This document shows, piece after piece, positions 45,190-58,632 of a stretch of 64,000 bases of DNA. A program made the translations under genes and the position numbers. Source of the DNA: Girardinichthys multiradiatus (Eukaryota > Chordata > Actinopteri > Cyprinodontiformes > Goodeidae). The first letter of the stretch is position 1. Every line of letters begins with the position of its first letter. The DNA is taken from assembly GCF_021462225.1 (NCBI RefSeq), contig NC_061794.1:46271414-46335413 (forward strand), written 5' to 3'. The notes under the pieces were generated by a model. The model had not been told where the DNA came from and ran no database searches. It was given only the letters and a program-made list of their open reading frames with translations.

Positions 45190-46419
45190 TTAAGGTTTTA
45201 TTTACATTCGGAGAAGGAAAACATAAGATTCTCTTTCTGCCTGCATAATTTTTTCCTTCCACGCTTTCTTCTCCAGTGGACCTGCCTCCTCTTTATGAGC
45301 TGTGTTTGCGTGCATAGGAGAGCATTGCTGTCTGTGATTCCCCTGAATTATCCCAACAAAGCCTTCTGGAGACCCAAACTCCGGTTTAAGCAGATGCGTG
45401 GAAATTACGTCATAGCCTAAAATCGTTTCAATCATTTAAAACTGGTGCCATCTCCTGGTCAAATGGATTAACTGCCGTTGATCATATTTTTTTATGATAA
45501 AGTTTTCACTAAGAGGCACGTTGAAATGAAGCGCATTCTACTCAAATAAAAGGGTTCGGGTAAAATTAATTATTATTTTGCAGGATGCTTTAGTTTGATT
45601 ACAGGGTGTAGTTGCACACTGAAGCTGCACAGAGAAGCAGTGGTTAGTACCGTTTTATGTTCAAGAGAAAATCTGCATCTTTGTTAGGGGCTCCTCACTT
45701 CTCCACTGTTTGTTCATGAATACAAATAAAATGTCTTATAAGAAAGTGGTGATGCTGAAGTAAAAACAAAAATAATAAAAGTAAATGTGCAGAAACACAA
45801 CGAGCCTGAAAATGAATGGGAAATGAAAAAAAAAAAAAAAACGTTTCCATTAAATGCATCATTGTCCTCTAATGGTCTCAGCTGCACCAGTTTTTGAAAT
45901 CCTTTAGTCAAGCAATTATATTCTGACAGTGCAAAAACATGATTCCTTCAGCAAGTTGTCCTGTCAACAGTACAAATCTGCTAACTCCAGGTGCTTGTTT
46001 TCATTCTGAGTTTACAGAAATTATTACAAATTTGGCAGTGGTGCTTAAAGGTAAACTTGTCTGGTAAGTATTACTGCCATCCCTGTCAACAAATTACCCA
46101 TTAAAACAATTCAAATGAATTTAATAAAAGATATATTTGTTGATCTGCTTCTAAATAAATGAAAAGCCAAATGTGTCTGGGTTGATGGAGCTGATTTAGG
46201 AGCTCCAGACTGTCTTCATCTTGTAGTTTTGTTGCTCAGCAGCTGCTACATTCAGAGTAAAACCTGTAAACATAGGGTGGAAAAAGGAAAGGCTTCCTGT
46301 GGAAGCCCACTGTTGAATGTGTTGGAAACAGGCAGTGGAATCAGGAGAGCTCCGTCCCTTCTCGGTTTTGTTGCAGGCATGCATGAATAGGTGCATTTCT
46401 TGTATATGTGTGTGTGGAT
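45190..46419 (-). other. probable 3' UTR of l1cam
   Basis: Sequence downstream of the l1cam stop. A minus-strand AATAAA is present at 45197-45202, about 1.2 kb after the stop. The extent is inferred only from that hexamer; no other gene is recognised here. Confidence 0.4.
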
Positions 46420-49400
46420 CTAGCTCGGCCGGTTGAGGACGCTCGACATAGACGGGGCAATAGGAGGCGGAGGGACCGGATTGACTGGGGAGGCCGGACC
46501 AGAGCTCTCGTTGCCATGGGGAGCGGCTGCACGGCCGCTGTACTGGCCGATGAAGGAGCCGTCCTCGTTGAACTGGATGTCCACACTGTCTCCGTATTCA
46601 GCCAGGGAGTCCTCGCTCCCCAGCTTGCTGTGGTCGCAGAGAGACCGCTGGCTGTCAGAACGCTTCTCGTCTCCATCGCTGAAGGAACACAATGAGAAAA
46701 ACGGACTGTTTTAAACACTCATTCCGGAAAGTAAGCTTGCTGCTTCAACTTTTCACATTTTGTCAAAACCACAAATTTTAGAGAATGTTATTTGGAGTTC
46801 TGAGATAGACCAATGCAAAGTAGGATACAATTGTTAAAGAAAAGGAAAATTATAAATGGTGAATATTTTTTATTTACACATACAAATCTGAAAAGTGTGG
46901 TATACATGTGTGTTCAGTCTTCAATACTTTCAGCTTTGAAAAATGTAGTGACGGAAAGTTTTAGCGTATTTTTGGCAAAACATCTTAACCTCAGTCAGAT
47001 TGGATAAAGTGAATGTTTGTTAATATTAAACGTCAAGTCAAGCAACAGCTTCTCTACAAGATTTAGATCTGGAGAGCTACTGGGTCATTCTAGCCCATGA
47101 ATGTTTGGATCTTTGATCCAAAATGAGCTCAGGATGTTGTTTTATAACCTAACCCTGTATTGAACATGCTCGCTGACCTGTCTGCTGTGTTCCTTGGTCT
47201 TCATGATGCTGTTTGTTCTCCAATGTTCTCTAAGAAACCTCTGATGCCTTCACAGAACAGCTGCATTTATAATGAGATTAAGCTACACATGGATGGACTC
47301 TATTAGTAGATTAGTTCTAAAGATAATTGATTGCACTGGATTTAATTAAGGAGTCACACTTTCCAGATTTTCATTTGTAAAACATCTCTGAAAACCATTT
47401 ACAATTTATCTCCACTTCTATGCACTACTTAATGTTGGTCTATTGTGTAAAATCACAACCAAACACAATGAAGTTTGTGTTTTAATGCAACAAAATGTTT
47501 GAACGTTTCTGAGGTGTGAATACTTGCTGCTATGCACAGTAATATTCGGTTTTAAAACTCAAGGACTCAAAGGGATGTAGAGCTGATGTTAAGGCTTTAA
47601 ATAAGAAGTTAAGCTTTGATAATGATCCAAAGAAAAATAAGAAAAAAGCTTAAAGGCTGCAGCAGCTCAGAAGTTTGTTTTCACTCAGTTGGTTCCAGTC
47701 AGAGACACAAATGTTGTGTTCTGCTGGAAAAGAGTAACAATTTTAGACTATTATGTTTAGTGATGAGATGCAGATTAATTAATGGGAAAGAGCTCTGTTG
47801 CCTAAAGGATTAAATTCAGTGTTACTCAACCCTGGTTCTCAGGGCCAGCTCAGGGAAGAATACATTGGGATGTCAAAGCAGCTCCAAACAGTCTCATTCC
47901 AAGGAGTGGACTATGGAGTTAGGCTGCCACCAGGGCAGAGCTTGCTCAACACTGGCGACAGGTAGGTGTATATGGGGGAAATTCACTGCCAAAAATCAAG
48001 AGCACATATTTTCAATTTGACAGAAAGATTTCATTCTGCTTGTACTCAAAACTAGTAATGATTGCACTCGAAACTTTCTTTTAAATATACTTTGTTCTCT
48101 CTCAAATCTTTGTTTCTGCACTCTGATCTACTGCTTCTTGCATAGAAACTTTCTCCTCCTGCTTGCTTCATCCTCCATGTGCATAAGTGTTTCTATGCAT
48201 TGCAATTTTGTGAAATAGGTCAATCTACTTCAATGGATAGCTCAACTAAGCAAAGTACAATGACAATGGATAATTCAAACTATCCTGAAGTAAGCGATTT
48301 TAAACATTCAGTAGTTTAATATGTACGTCTGTTTCTATCAACATAAACTGGATGCATGGAAAAACACTTGCTTCCAGATTTTCCTCCGTATGACCTGTGT
48401 CAGGTAAGTAGCAACACAGGTACGCTCAGTAGAAGGAAACAAGCACACCCCAACTAAGCATATGACTTAGCATCTGCACACTGTCCTTCTATTGGCTGAT
48501 ATGGTTGCTAGGAGATGATATGACAGTTTTGATCGAGCAGAGAGCAAGTTTGCGCACATGGAGGATGAACCAAGCAGGAGAAGAAATTATCTATGCAAGA
48601 AATATTAGATCAGAGCGCAGAAACAAAGATTTGAGAGAGAACTGAGTATATTTGAAAGAAAGCAGTAGTTTTAAGTGCAAGCATTACTAAGTTTGAGTAC
48701 AAGCAGAAGGAAATCCTGCTCTCAAATTGAAAATATGTGCTCTTGATTTTTGGTAGTAAATGTCCCCCATAGGTGTGAATGTATCTACATGCCAGCCAAG
48801 AGACATAGTGGGCAACCATTACAGATGCCTGAGATCTGTAGGGGAGTGCCCGGCCACCCTGCAAAGAAGCTCGTTTCAGCTGGTTGTTTCAAAAAGAGTC
48901 ATTTCTGTCCAAGAAAAAAGACAGACTGACCTCCTGCAGGACCTACAGGGATGGATGGCATTTTCCAGCATCATGGAGCACCATGTCACAAAGCAAAAGA
49001 AAAAAAGTGGCTCAAAAAACAGAAGAGTGAAGGTTTGAACCTGTGGTCAGGAAACTCCCCACACCCTTAATCCCACTAGGAACCTGTGGTCCGTTCTGAA
49101 AAAGTAGACTACGACCATAAGAATGGGTCCCCATCAGATTTGGTCCAGAAGTGAATATCCAGAGAGAATAACAGAAGTTATGAAGAGGAATCAACACTAT
49201 GAACATAGACATGTGTTAAAACGTTGCTCATGGGTACCTCATAGAAACGTGAAAAAATACAAAAATGTTGAAGCCACAAAAACAAAGAGTTGTGTCACTG
49301 CCAAAACCTTCGGTTATGGCTGAGTGAAAACAGGTTTCATTTGCTTCAGCAATAATTAAGTGCACAGTCTCTTTAACGTGAAAGTGATGCAGACAGTTGA

Positions 49401-52400
49401 AACAGAAATAAAGGTCATTCAGGAAGGACTTCATTGCAGAGAGGAAGCATCCAAGTGAGGTTGCAGGAAAGGTGAGAGCATGACTGAAGCAAATGGTTCT
49501 TATCTGCATGAGTCCTTATTTTTCACCTGCACAACCAAGGCTTCTGTTTTGCTTTCAGAAGATTTGTTTTACCCTGTCAGGATTACTTGTGCACTCAGTA
49601 CAGTTTTTACTGCAGCATCAGTTGCTGCACTGATATTTGGAAGGAGGATGGTGTAAACTGGTCTGGGAGTGACAAAAGGATACCATCCAACCAGCTGAGA
49701 ACAATAAAGTATGTTAATAATGAGGCGGACGTAATGAGCAAACATAGATGGCGATTCCATTATGTATTTTAGCCTCATTTTAACCCAGCTGGAGGACAAA
49801 TTGTTCAGACTTTGATCAGTGTAGGGATTCTTAAAAATGCTATTTTGCTGTAAAGACAAAACAATGTGCCAGTGACAACAAAGAAGCATATGACAATAGG
49901 AAGGTCGACTCCCTCACCTCTCCAGGGATCTGCAGCAAAAGCAGTAAAGGAGGAAAGAAAAACATGAGAGCTAAAATAACACGCAACAGCTGAAAGAATC
50001 CCTGAGATTAAACAAAAGAAGAAGAATTTTTAGGAATCATTCAGCTTCAGTGTTTCCTCTTCATTCCCAGCTCTGCGGTGGAGAGAGGTAACACTGTTCT
50101 CCCAGAGGAAACCCAGATTTACAGCCAGTGACAGCATCTGGAGGGACTGCATTCATAAGTCTGACTACTGAAAACACGAGTCAAATCCACTCGTTTGCAC
50201 TCAGACACCCGACAGCAAGTCACAGGCAGGTCAAACTTACTCTTAGACTAAATCTTGCTCTCTTGTCACTCATGCCATCATGTTAGCTTCAAGTCTAACT
50301 CAGAAATAATTTCCAGGAAGCCTAAAAGTATCTGCAGCGACTGTGTGATGTTATCATCACAACATGAACAAAAATCTTTGAGTAATGTTTTTTAGACGTT
50401 GTTGAATCAATGCCACAAAGAGATAAGGCAGTTCTGATTGGAAAATGTGGTCCAATCTAGTTGCTTGTAACTAATAAAGTGACAATTTCTCTGTTGATTT
50501 ACCTCCTTTTCTTGTATCTGCACGGGAATATCGAGTTATAGCAAAAATTTGTTCTGATTAGTGATGACCCACCTGTACTCTCCAAAGGTCTCATCTTTGT
50601 TCTGAAGGTCAAAGTCAATCTCCTTCTTTTCTTTGTCTTTCACTGTGAGGAGATAAACATTTTTCCACATCAGGAACACATTATCAGGGAATTTACATTG
50701 GTTTATGCAGATTATGCTTGTAGGCATACCTGCATATTTTCCACCCCTGCTGCGTTTAATTAGACAGAGGATGAGGAGGATCAAGATCAGAAGCAGAATG
50801 GCGCTGATAAGTCCTATCAACCAGCCCTGGGTGGCAAACCTGCCCGGCATTTCTGAGGGCTCTGTGAGACAGAAACATTTCATCTCCAAGTCTAGAAAAT
50901 CTTCATGCTGACTGCTGGAGCTCGTATCTAATGCAGTTTCCCCTGATTTCTTCTTTATGACTACTTTATAAACATGCTTTTCTTTTGCAATTATTTACAT
51001 CTTTTTATAGGAAAAAATGTAACAAGTTTACATTTCTGCATACACACCTGGTCCCATGGTCCGGAAATCCTGCTGCCAGTGAGAGTTGTTATCATGCAGG
51101 ATCATTAGGCTGTATTTTGTTCCTGGTTGGAGGCCTGTGAGCGAATAGAAACCCTGTGTGGAGTTGATCAGTTCTGACCTTTCCCACCTAACGCCAGCTG
51201 TTCACAAAAAGGAGAACTTGAAGTTACACAGGGCAGTTTGTTTTCTCAATCTTGCATGGAACAAAAAGATTTATTTTAAGAGATTTTGGCATCCAGAGTT
51301 AAGATTTGATTTAGCAGTCAATGATATTTGCTTGAATGTCAGAACAGATAAACCCAGTCAATTTCTGCCAGAGCCCAACAAGGCAAAAAAGTCTTTAGTT
51401 CAATGCTGGTCTCCTAGCAACCAGAAGGGCCATAATTGGGTGCGATTTGGAGGTGTACGTCGTTCTGCCCAGTTCAGAATCCCGCTCTCTTGGTGAGAGC
51501 AATGCATACAGATCTCTATGTGCAAAACTTCCAGAAGTTGTCTTTCTAGCCTGCCTTCCTGAGGTGTCACCTGAAACACTGGAGTTCATGTCTTAGCAGA
51601 CGAACCAGCACATTGTAAGTGGTGTGCTTAAATGTTGCTCAGTGCTTTCCTACAATTTCAGTTTTGTGCACCACTTTTTTTTGCACATCTTAAATAATCC
51701 CACACATTAGTCTGAAATTGTGCTGCTGTTTGTATAGCCTTTAACTAATTTTTCAATCTTTATCACTTGGAATTGCTATGACTGATTTGAATGCTGTGCT
51801 CTGCTCCTTCACTGAGTTACAGTTGCAACACTTTCTATGTGAATGCTCTGAACAGAATATCTCACGAACCAAGACAAGCAAAGCCAGCAGGACAGACCTT
51901 CTTCATGAATCATTCCATCCTTCACACCTAGTTGAGAAGGCCTCAAACATCACCTATGTGGTTAAATATTTGGTGATGCAGCGTACTGCTTCTCCAAGAT
52001 TAAATTGCTTTCGGTGTTGTTAATATGAAATGAAATCTTTTTAAAAGTGAACAGCCAGGTTTCCATCCTCACAACAGTACAGAGACTGCCCTTATGAAGG
52101 TGTTCAATGACATCTGCATACAAGCAGACGGTGGAAGAAGCACAGTTCTGGTATTAATGGACCTCAGCACAGCGTTTGACACTTGATCGCGTTACTGGAG
52201 CGACTGGAGAACTGGGTCAGTCTTTCTGGTACAGCACTTGGCTGGTTTAAGTCTTTCTTAAAAGACAGGGACTTTTTTGTGTCAACAGGGGACTTTACAT
52301 CAGAGTTGACAAAAATCACATATGGAGTCCCCCAAGGCTCCATCTTTGGGCTTTTCCGTATCCTAGTATCTACATGCTCTTACCTGCGCTTCCCAATCCT

Positions 52401-53307
52401 TTTTCCAGTTCTTTTCCACTTTTCCACCTGAGGTAGTGGATGTGGAAACCGTGGTTTCTGTGGCGGTCTCCAGGCACCCAGCTCAGGTTGAACGACGTGT
52501 TGCTGGAAACTACAGTGATGTTTGATGGAGGAACTGCAGGAGGTAAGAGAGACAGGCAGCAGGTTTGAGTTCACACTAACATGAAATACACATCCACCAA
52601 AATTTATGGCCGTATGCTTTTGCTACAAGCAAAACATGTTGATTCTACAAACGTTTAAACCATTGATGATTAAGTTTCACTATTTTATAATATTTGATTT
52701 GTTAACTGATGGATATTGGAATTAAAGGCCGGAGATGATAGGGAAATGAGGGCATAAAAAGCTAAACACAAATCTCAGTGGCATCACCTCCTTCCAGCAG
52801 GGTGGCAACCCTCCCTTCAATGTAAGGACCCTGTCCTGCAGCAGTTAGTGCGATAACCTTAAAGATGTAATAACTGCTAGGGTCCAGATCATTCAGCTCA
52901 AAATGGTTTACTTGATCGCTGATCATCTCGAACTTCACCAGGTTGCCATGACTCTCCCCATCTAAAATTAAACACAAACCAGGCATACGTCAGCAGTGCC
53001 ACATGTGAAATATGCACTCTCTATGTCCTACATAGCTCACAACTTCATTCTACAGGTGCGTAACGTGTGCTTAGGACCCGAGAGTCTTTTGTGGCAGAAA
53101 CATAATCCTGATGTAAGTTGCAAATAAAGAGAAATTCAGCCAAAATTAAAGTGTGGTTTCTCTTTTAAAACAGTCAAACAGTACCTTGTTGGTACTGCAC
53201 CACATATCCCAGAAGTTTGCCATTGATTTCATGTGGAGGAGTCCAGTGAAGAATCAGTGAGGTCTCTGTGGGGCTTTCAAACCTCAAAGATGCAGGAGGA
53301 CCAGGAG
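46420..53307 (-). CDS. l1cam: L1-type neural cell adhesion molecule, 3' exons
   Basis: Eight minus-strand exons join in phase: 53185-53307 and 52788-52961 (fibronectin III domain 4), 52384-52533 and 51048-51197 (domain 5), 50730-50861 (membrane), 50573-50642, the 12-nt micro-exon 49918-49929, and 46420-46678 (stop TAG). L1 proteins are axonal adhesion and signalling receptors that bind ankyrin and AP-2. Visible evidence: '[17 protein letters not shown]', the membrane segment [20 protein letters not shown], the stop-transfer [11 protein letters not shown], then [12 protein letters not shown] and KDETFGEY. After the micro-exon, [20 protein letters not shown] leads into the FIGQY ankyrin-binding motif. 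The short RAAAPHG...VLNRPS tail differs from mammals. The N-terminal Ig and first FNIII exons lie upstream, outside the window or beyond the insertion at 53458. Fish have two l1cam copies; which one this is cannot be told. Confidence 0.92.
46745..47541 (-). mobile_element. decayed Tc1-like element in the last l1cam intron
   Basis: Sibling of 20308-21480. It has similar terminal sequence at both edges (cttttcacattttgtcaaaac at the left; gtgtgaatacttgctgctatgcacagta at the right). A minus-strand transposase N-terminal region is recognisable near 47130-47260. The core is deleted. Confidence 0.6.
47972..48770. mobile_element. fold-back MITE with about 225-bp inverted repeats
   Basis: Left end atgggggaaattcactgcca and right end (complement) atgggggacatttactacca. 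The inverted arms can be followed for about 225 bp (47972-48190 against 48545-48770). The flanks aggtgtat and aggtgtga match at 6 of 8 positions, hinting at an 8-bp target duplication as in hAT elements. No gene inside. Confidence 0.75.
48780..49917. other. l1cam intron, nothing recognised
   Basis: Intron sequence between the MITE and the RSLE micro-exon. Open frames here are short and show no known motif. Confidence 0.4.
49918..49929 (-). CDS. l1cam: 12-nt RSLE micro-exon of l1cam
   Basis: On the minus strand, ATCCCTGGAGAG is framed by a pyrimidine-containing acceptor (ttttgctgcag) and a donor (gtgagg). The previous exon ends in AG and the last exon starts with C, so the joined codons read R-S-L-E-S after GEY. 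In mammals the corresponding exon is included in neurons and makes YRSLE, a tyrosine-based AP-2 sorting signal. Skipping it also keeps the frame (GEYSDGDEK). Size, phase, position and product all match. Confidence 0.92.
52060..52375 (+). mobile_element. LINE reverse-transcriptase fragment in an l1cam intron
   Basis: In shifting frames the segment reads [33 protein letters not shown] and [10 protein letters not shown], the central reverse-transcriptase motifs of an L2-like LINE. It is truncated at both ends. Its right end lies within about 15 bp of the splice donor of the exon at 52384-52533, on the opposite strand to l1cam. Confidence 0.7.
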
Positions 53308-54639
53308 CTACGAAGACAAACACACATATAAAGTAGGAATGCAGAATAATCATTGATCAGACTGTGGCTAAAACTGGAAAACTGAGTGAAGAAACCAAAC
53401 TTTGTGCAACTCTGGGTTGACACATTAGAAGTGAACACAGATACAGTTCACCTCTCACACTGTAAATTGTAATTTTGCACTTTAATTATGTCAACATGTA
53501 ATTCTGAGTCAGTTTGGGAAGTATTTTATTGAACTATTGTGATAACAGATGTTTTTTTCACTGAAAACAGCTCAATTACACAAAAAAGTAAAAAATGGAA
53601 CTTGACACTGAGTGAATTCTGAAATGTTTTTCAACTGAACTATCTCTGCAATTATGGACGTGTCTAATTTAAAATAAGGCTGCATCATCACGTTTATCTG
53701 ACTGTTGGAGACTGAGCAATGGTTGCAGGCAGAGAGAGAGACACTATTTTCGCCTCTTCGCATATTTTGGAGCTTTTTCGTCGTCATTTGCTATTAAGGT
53801 GAGTAAAGTAACACATTTTGACATACTGAATAATAAAATTAGCTAACTACTACAAATAACCGAGCCTAGCTAGCTTATGTAGCTTAGCATTCCTGGTGAT
53901 ATGTCAGGGCATGTGCTCCTGGTACACTTCACTTGACTGCAAGGATTCAAGTAACTTTTAAGATATTTTTCGTTGTCTTTGCTGAACATAACTCTCGCCA
54001 CAGCTAATGTTTTGTGTAATGCACATATTTTCTATTGGAAAAAGGTGCCATGTTGGTGCTGTTTGTAATGGCGTTTGAACAAAAACAATGATTAAATAAA
54101 CACAGACCGTGCATGGTTCCAGCACATGTGGTGTATACATTTTGTGAAACTAAAGGGCTAGACAGGGCGCGATTTGCGCTGCGCTTGCCGCTGTGTTTAG
54201 CGCAAAGTTGAACTATCTTGAACTTTGACCGCAGCTTGCGCGGGACTTCGCAACGCGGTGCGCTTTGCTTTACTCATTGCAAACTGCCCTTGCTAGTTGC
54301 AAGCCATTAAAAAAAAAAGGTAACAATGTAACGGCCATGTTGTGCCCATGTGGAGGGCAGTGCATAATGAAAGTATGTTTTGTGAGCAAACTCATTACGG
54401 TGAATTATTTACAAGCCTTTATCTTGTCTTGCTTCATAAGTCTGTGTATTTGTACTAATGGGTTTAGTTAATTAATTAGTCATTGTAACCATTTGGCCAG
54501 AGCCATAAGTACGAACTTTCTCGAACAATTCTGCTGTATTTCATCATAACTTTTATTCAGTTGAATTGTTCAAACTGCTTGAATTACATCGTGTATATTT
54601 TGTTTCTTTGCAAGTGGCGTTATAGTAATTCATGAGCAA

Positions 54640-56340
54640 TAACTGCCCTGATGCCCTTATATATATATATATAGCATTGTTAAATAGAACAGATATTATT
54701 GAAAGACTTGTAGAACCTAGTACTGACCCCAAACCTGGGCATTATACCAGTGTGTTTGATGGTTATTTTAAAGGAAACCCACTACTTTCTGCAGAGGAGC
54801 AATGCACTATACATTGATGATTTTGAGGTCCGCTACGAACCTCTAGGAAAAAACATAAACTCTGTGCAATATATTGGGCAATTGCAAATTTACCTGTTAA
54901 ATTCAGGTCATCGTTGTCAAACATTTATCTTGCTCTTTTGTGTCGAAGTGTAGATGTTAAAACATTTGGTTACAAAGGCATTTTAGAACCACTGTTGAGA
55001 GATCTCCAACTACTTGAAACACAAGGTGTTTATGTGTCCAAATTGGGAGCTAGCATTAAGGGTACAGTGGTGTTTGTGTCTTCTGACAATTTAGGAGCAC
55101 ATTCATTGGCAGGTTTTCATGAGTCATTTAATGTTGATAAATTCTGTCGTTTTTGCACAGCCAGTCGTACTGATATAGCGTTATTCTGTACAAAGTGGTG
55201 TATTTCCACCAAGAACAAAACGGTCCCATGACGACAGTGTTGTTAAGCTTATGCAGAATGAGAACTTGAAAAGTGTTGATGGAGTGAAAAGTGATTGTGT
55301 TCTTAACAAACTGATGTACTTTCATTGCATAACTGGATTTCCCCCAGACCTTTTAGAAGGCATTGTGCCTTTTGACCTTTGTGTTTGCGAAAACACATTA
55401 GAAAGACGTACTTCACCTTACAATTTTTTAATTTTGTCATACAGCGATTTCCCTACAACTGTTCTGACAGAATAAACCATCCACAAAAGCTGTCTTAAAA
55501 AATCTTGGTTAGTCAAACTATTGGAGGGAATGGACATGAGTATTGGACATTATTGAGACTGTTACCCATATTCATTGCTGACTTTGTACCTGAGAACGAT
55601 GATGCATGGTGTTTAGTCCTTGAACTTAAAGACATTGTTGAACTGTTGGTATCCTTTAGCTTCACAGAGGAAAGCTTGTGTTACCTGGATGCTAAAATAA
55701 GGGGACACAGGAACCTCCTACAGACAGTGTTTCCAGAAGTGAACCTCAAACCTAAACACCACTTCTTGGAACATTATCCTGGGCTAATTTGCTGTTTCGG
55801 GCCATTGGTAGAATTTTGGACAATAAGGTTCGAAGCTAAATATAGCTATTTTAAGAAAGTGGTCCGTGACGTAAATAACTTAAAGAATATTCTTCTGACT
55901 CTTATCAGTGAGACACCAACCTATGTTGGCATACTACCTTGATTCGCCCATTCTTTAAACCAACAGTGGAACTTAAAGGAGCATCAGATGTTTGTGTGGA
56001 AATGCTTTCTTCTTCTGTAAAGTAAGCGATTCAAAAGAAATTTCAAGCTGTCAGAAGTATTTCATTATCATCAACTGCATACATAGATGGAACAAAGTAC
56101 ACCAGGGACATTTCTGTCTCATTTAGAGAGACACATGGACTTCCTGATTTTTGTAAAATTGTTCATGTGTTGCTGGTGTGCAACAAGGCTTGTTTTGTTC
56201 TTGAACCTTTCACAGCCCTAATCTTGGACCACCTGAGGTGCTAGGAACTCAGCAGACAAGATATCAAAGTAGCTGAACCAGACGAGCTCAACCACTTACT
56301 CTCCACTGGCAGCGTACACTGCGGGGAAGACTTCTAATCT
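54640..56340 (+). pseudogene. CACTA-type transposase relic
   Basis: Consecutive fragments in different frames: ERLVEPSTDPKPGHY (about 54695), IDDFEVRYEPLGK (54820), SVDVKTFGYKGILEPLL (54950), SSDNLGAHSLAGFHESF (55080), CRFCTASRTDI (55145), FPPDLLEGIVPFDL (55338), GGNGHEYWTLLRLLPIFIAD (55521) and LKPKHHFLEHYPGL followed by FGPLVEFWTIRFEAKYSYFK (55750-55860). This order and wording match a multicopy fish protein family tied to EnSpm-like elements. At least five frame breaks and internal gaps show the gene is dead. Confidence 0.65.
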
Positions 56341-56781
56341 CACCAAAGGCCTTTCTGATACATACATAAGGTATTTTTTTTAACAAGTTTATGTACAAGA
56401 TAATGGGCACTACTATTGACACAGGTATACAAGGACATCTGAAAAATCTTTTTGGGAGTGATGTATATCAATTTATTTTTAATACAATTCATTCACATAC
56501 AACATTTGACAAATCATAAAATATTTTTGGCTGCTCCTCAGCTACACTATCAAAACCTTGTTAGAAAACATTTACACGATTTTAGTGATTTACATGATTT
56601 TTACCCTGTAATAATTGATGGGAAAAAATTATCTGTCAGTTATTGTCATAAAAAATAATTTTTACATGCACATTTATAGCATTATCTACATACAAAATGC
56701 TCACTAACTTGTTTTGTCCTTTTTTTTTAATTACCAAATATATAAAGCCTAAAATAATACAAAAATAATTTAACAGAATGG

Positions 56782-57137
56782 TTGCACGGTGGCGCAGTTG
56801 GTAGCACTGTTGCCTTGCAACAAGAAGGTCCTGGATTTGATTCCCTGCTGAGGGTCTTTCTGCATGGAGTTTGCATGTTCTCCCCGTGCATGCGTGGGTT
56901 CTCACCGGGTACTCCAGCTTCCTCCCACAGTCCAAAGACATGCCTGTTAGGTTAATTGGTAACTCTAAATTTCCCTTAGGTGTTTGAATGAGTGTGTGCA
57001 TGGTTGTTTGTGTGTTTCCCTGTGATGGACTGGCGACCTGTCCAGGGTGTACCCCGCCTCTTGCCCATAGACTGCTGGAGATAGGCACCAACTCCCCCGC
57101 GACCCACTATGGAAGAAGCGGTAGAAAATGACTGACT
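56782..57137 (+). mobile_element. tRNA-derived SINE, best-preserved copy
   Basis: The head has a polymerase III A box (tggcgcagttgg at about 56789) and a B box-like ggatttgattcc (about 56833). The body has 'gcatggagtttgcatgttct', 'ttaggttaattggtaactct' and 'gatggactggcgacctgtcc', and the tail 'gaaaatgactgactga'. The same family is at 14030-14600, 34718-35023 and 44205-44515. The tRNA-like head is no longer a functional tRNA gene. Confidence 0.8.
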
Positions 57138-58632
57138 GAAAATGACACAAAACATAAGTCAGTTCAGAGCACTTGGTATGTTAAGGTATACTTAATTGTA
57201 AGCTTGCACTAATTTAATTTAATTTAATTTATTGTCTTTTCAAAGACTCGCCATGCTACTGCGTGTCATCCTAAGTCACAGCGACATAAGAAAAATTACT
57301 GTTGACCAATTGCCAGATACTGTTGAAGACTTCAGCAAATTTCTGAGGACAAAGCTTGGAGTTGATGGGGAGCTTGTGGTTCAGAATCAGGATCCTGAAT
57401 TTGACATGGGGCGATGTAATCTAACTAGCATGTCAGACCTTCCTCAAGATAAAGCAACACTGAAAGTGCACTCCAAGTCAGAAAGCTACCACACAGACTC
57501 TACCCTAGACACTGCAAGCTTCTCATCCTCCTGTGAAGAGTCTCCCAGTACTAGTCAACCTCGCCTGTTGCCCCTTCCTTTCCCTATCCCTACCTTTGCC
57601 TATGATGTGGAATTAAGATTAAGAGCAGCCAATGAGTCCTTTAACAATAATGGCAATGTATATGAACCACCAAAGGAAATGAAAAATGATATGCTAGATA
57701 AGTTAGCTCAAGTCATTTTTGCCTACACCCCATATCCAACTCGGGAGGAGATTGAGGCTGTGGCTCAAGCACTTGTAATCAAGCATCCTTGTCTGAAAGA
57801 TCCAGGATCAGTGTTTGGATGGTACAGCTGGAAATTTAGTTCAAAGTTCAGAACTTCAGACAGAAACTTCGTCAAGCTGGGTGCCCTGAGCTTTCAGTAA
57901 ATAAGCGTTCCTCTAGTCCATTAAAGTCAAAAAGAATCAAACAAGCCAAGAAATCAGAGGCAAATTTCTTGCCAGGATTTCCAGATGGGAAAAGTGAGAA
58001 TGATCTTGAAGTGGAAAGAACCACCTTGGTCAGTGAAATGAAGAAAAGAAAAATTGACTGGAAGCTAGTTGACAAAATGATGGACAATACTTACTCTTTG
58101 CGGAGGAAGGAGATCGTAAAAGATGAGCCACTGGTCGCACAAGTTCAAGAAAGGTGGCCTGCCTTGTTCTTCGTACCTCAGGTGTGTTGAATGGTTTGTT
58201 TAAAATTGCACTTTGATGGAGTTTTCTTTTTTGTGCCTTGACCCCCATCCTTTTATGCAGATTGAATCAGAATTTGCTCGCCTCACATCGGTAAACCTGA
58301 AAGAAGTCTTCTTCTCTGGGCTTGACCAGTACCTGGACAGGTTCCTTGAGCTTTTCAAAGCCAAGAGTGGATTGCCAGAACTAACCAAGCTTACAAGAGC
58401 TCTTGATGCAAGTACACCCTAAGATGAAGATTTTTCTGACAGGGGTAAATTATAATTTTATTAACGTGAGAAATGTTTGTACTTTTTGTTCTGTTTTTTA
58501 GAACTCTACTCACACAAAAAGAACCATTCTTTTGTTAGGCCTTTCTCATTTCCTCAGAGATGATGCCTTGGCCAAGACTGTGGAGGTAGGTAAATCACTA
58601 CTATCTGGCATTTTCATATTATACACACATAC

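Noticed and set aside
56782..56850. tRNA-like A and B boxes
   Set aside because: They are part of a 356-bp SINE present four times in the window; the tRNA fold is not kept.
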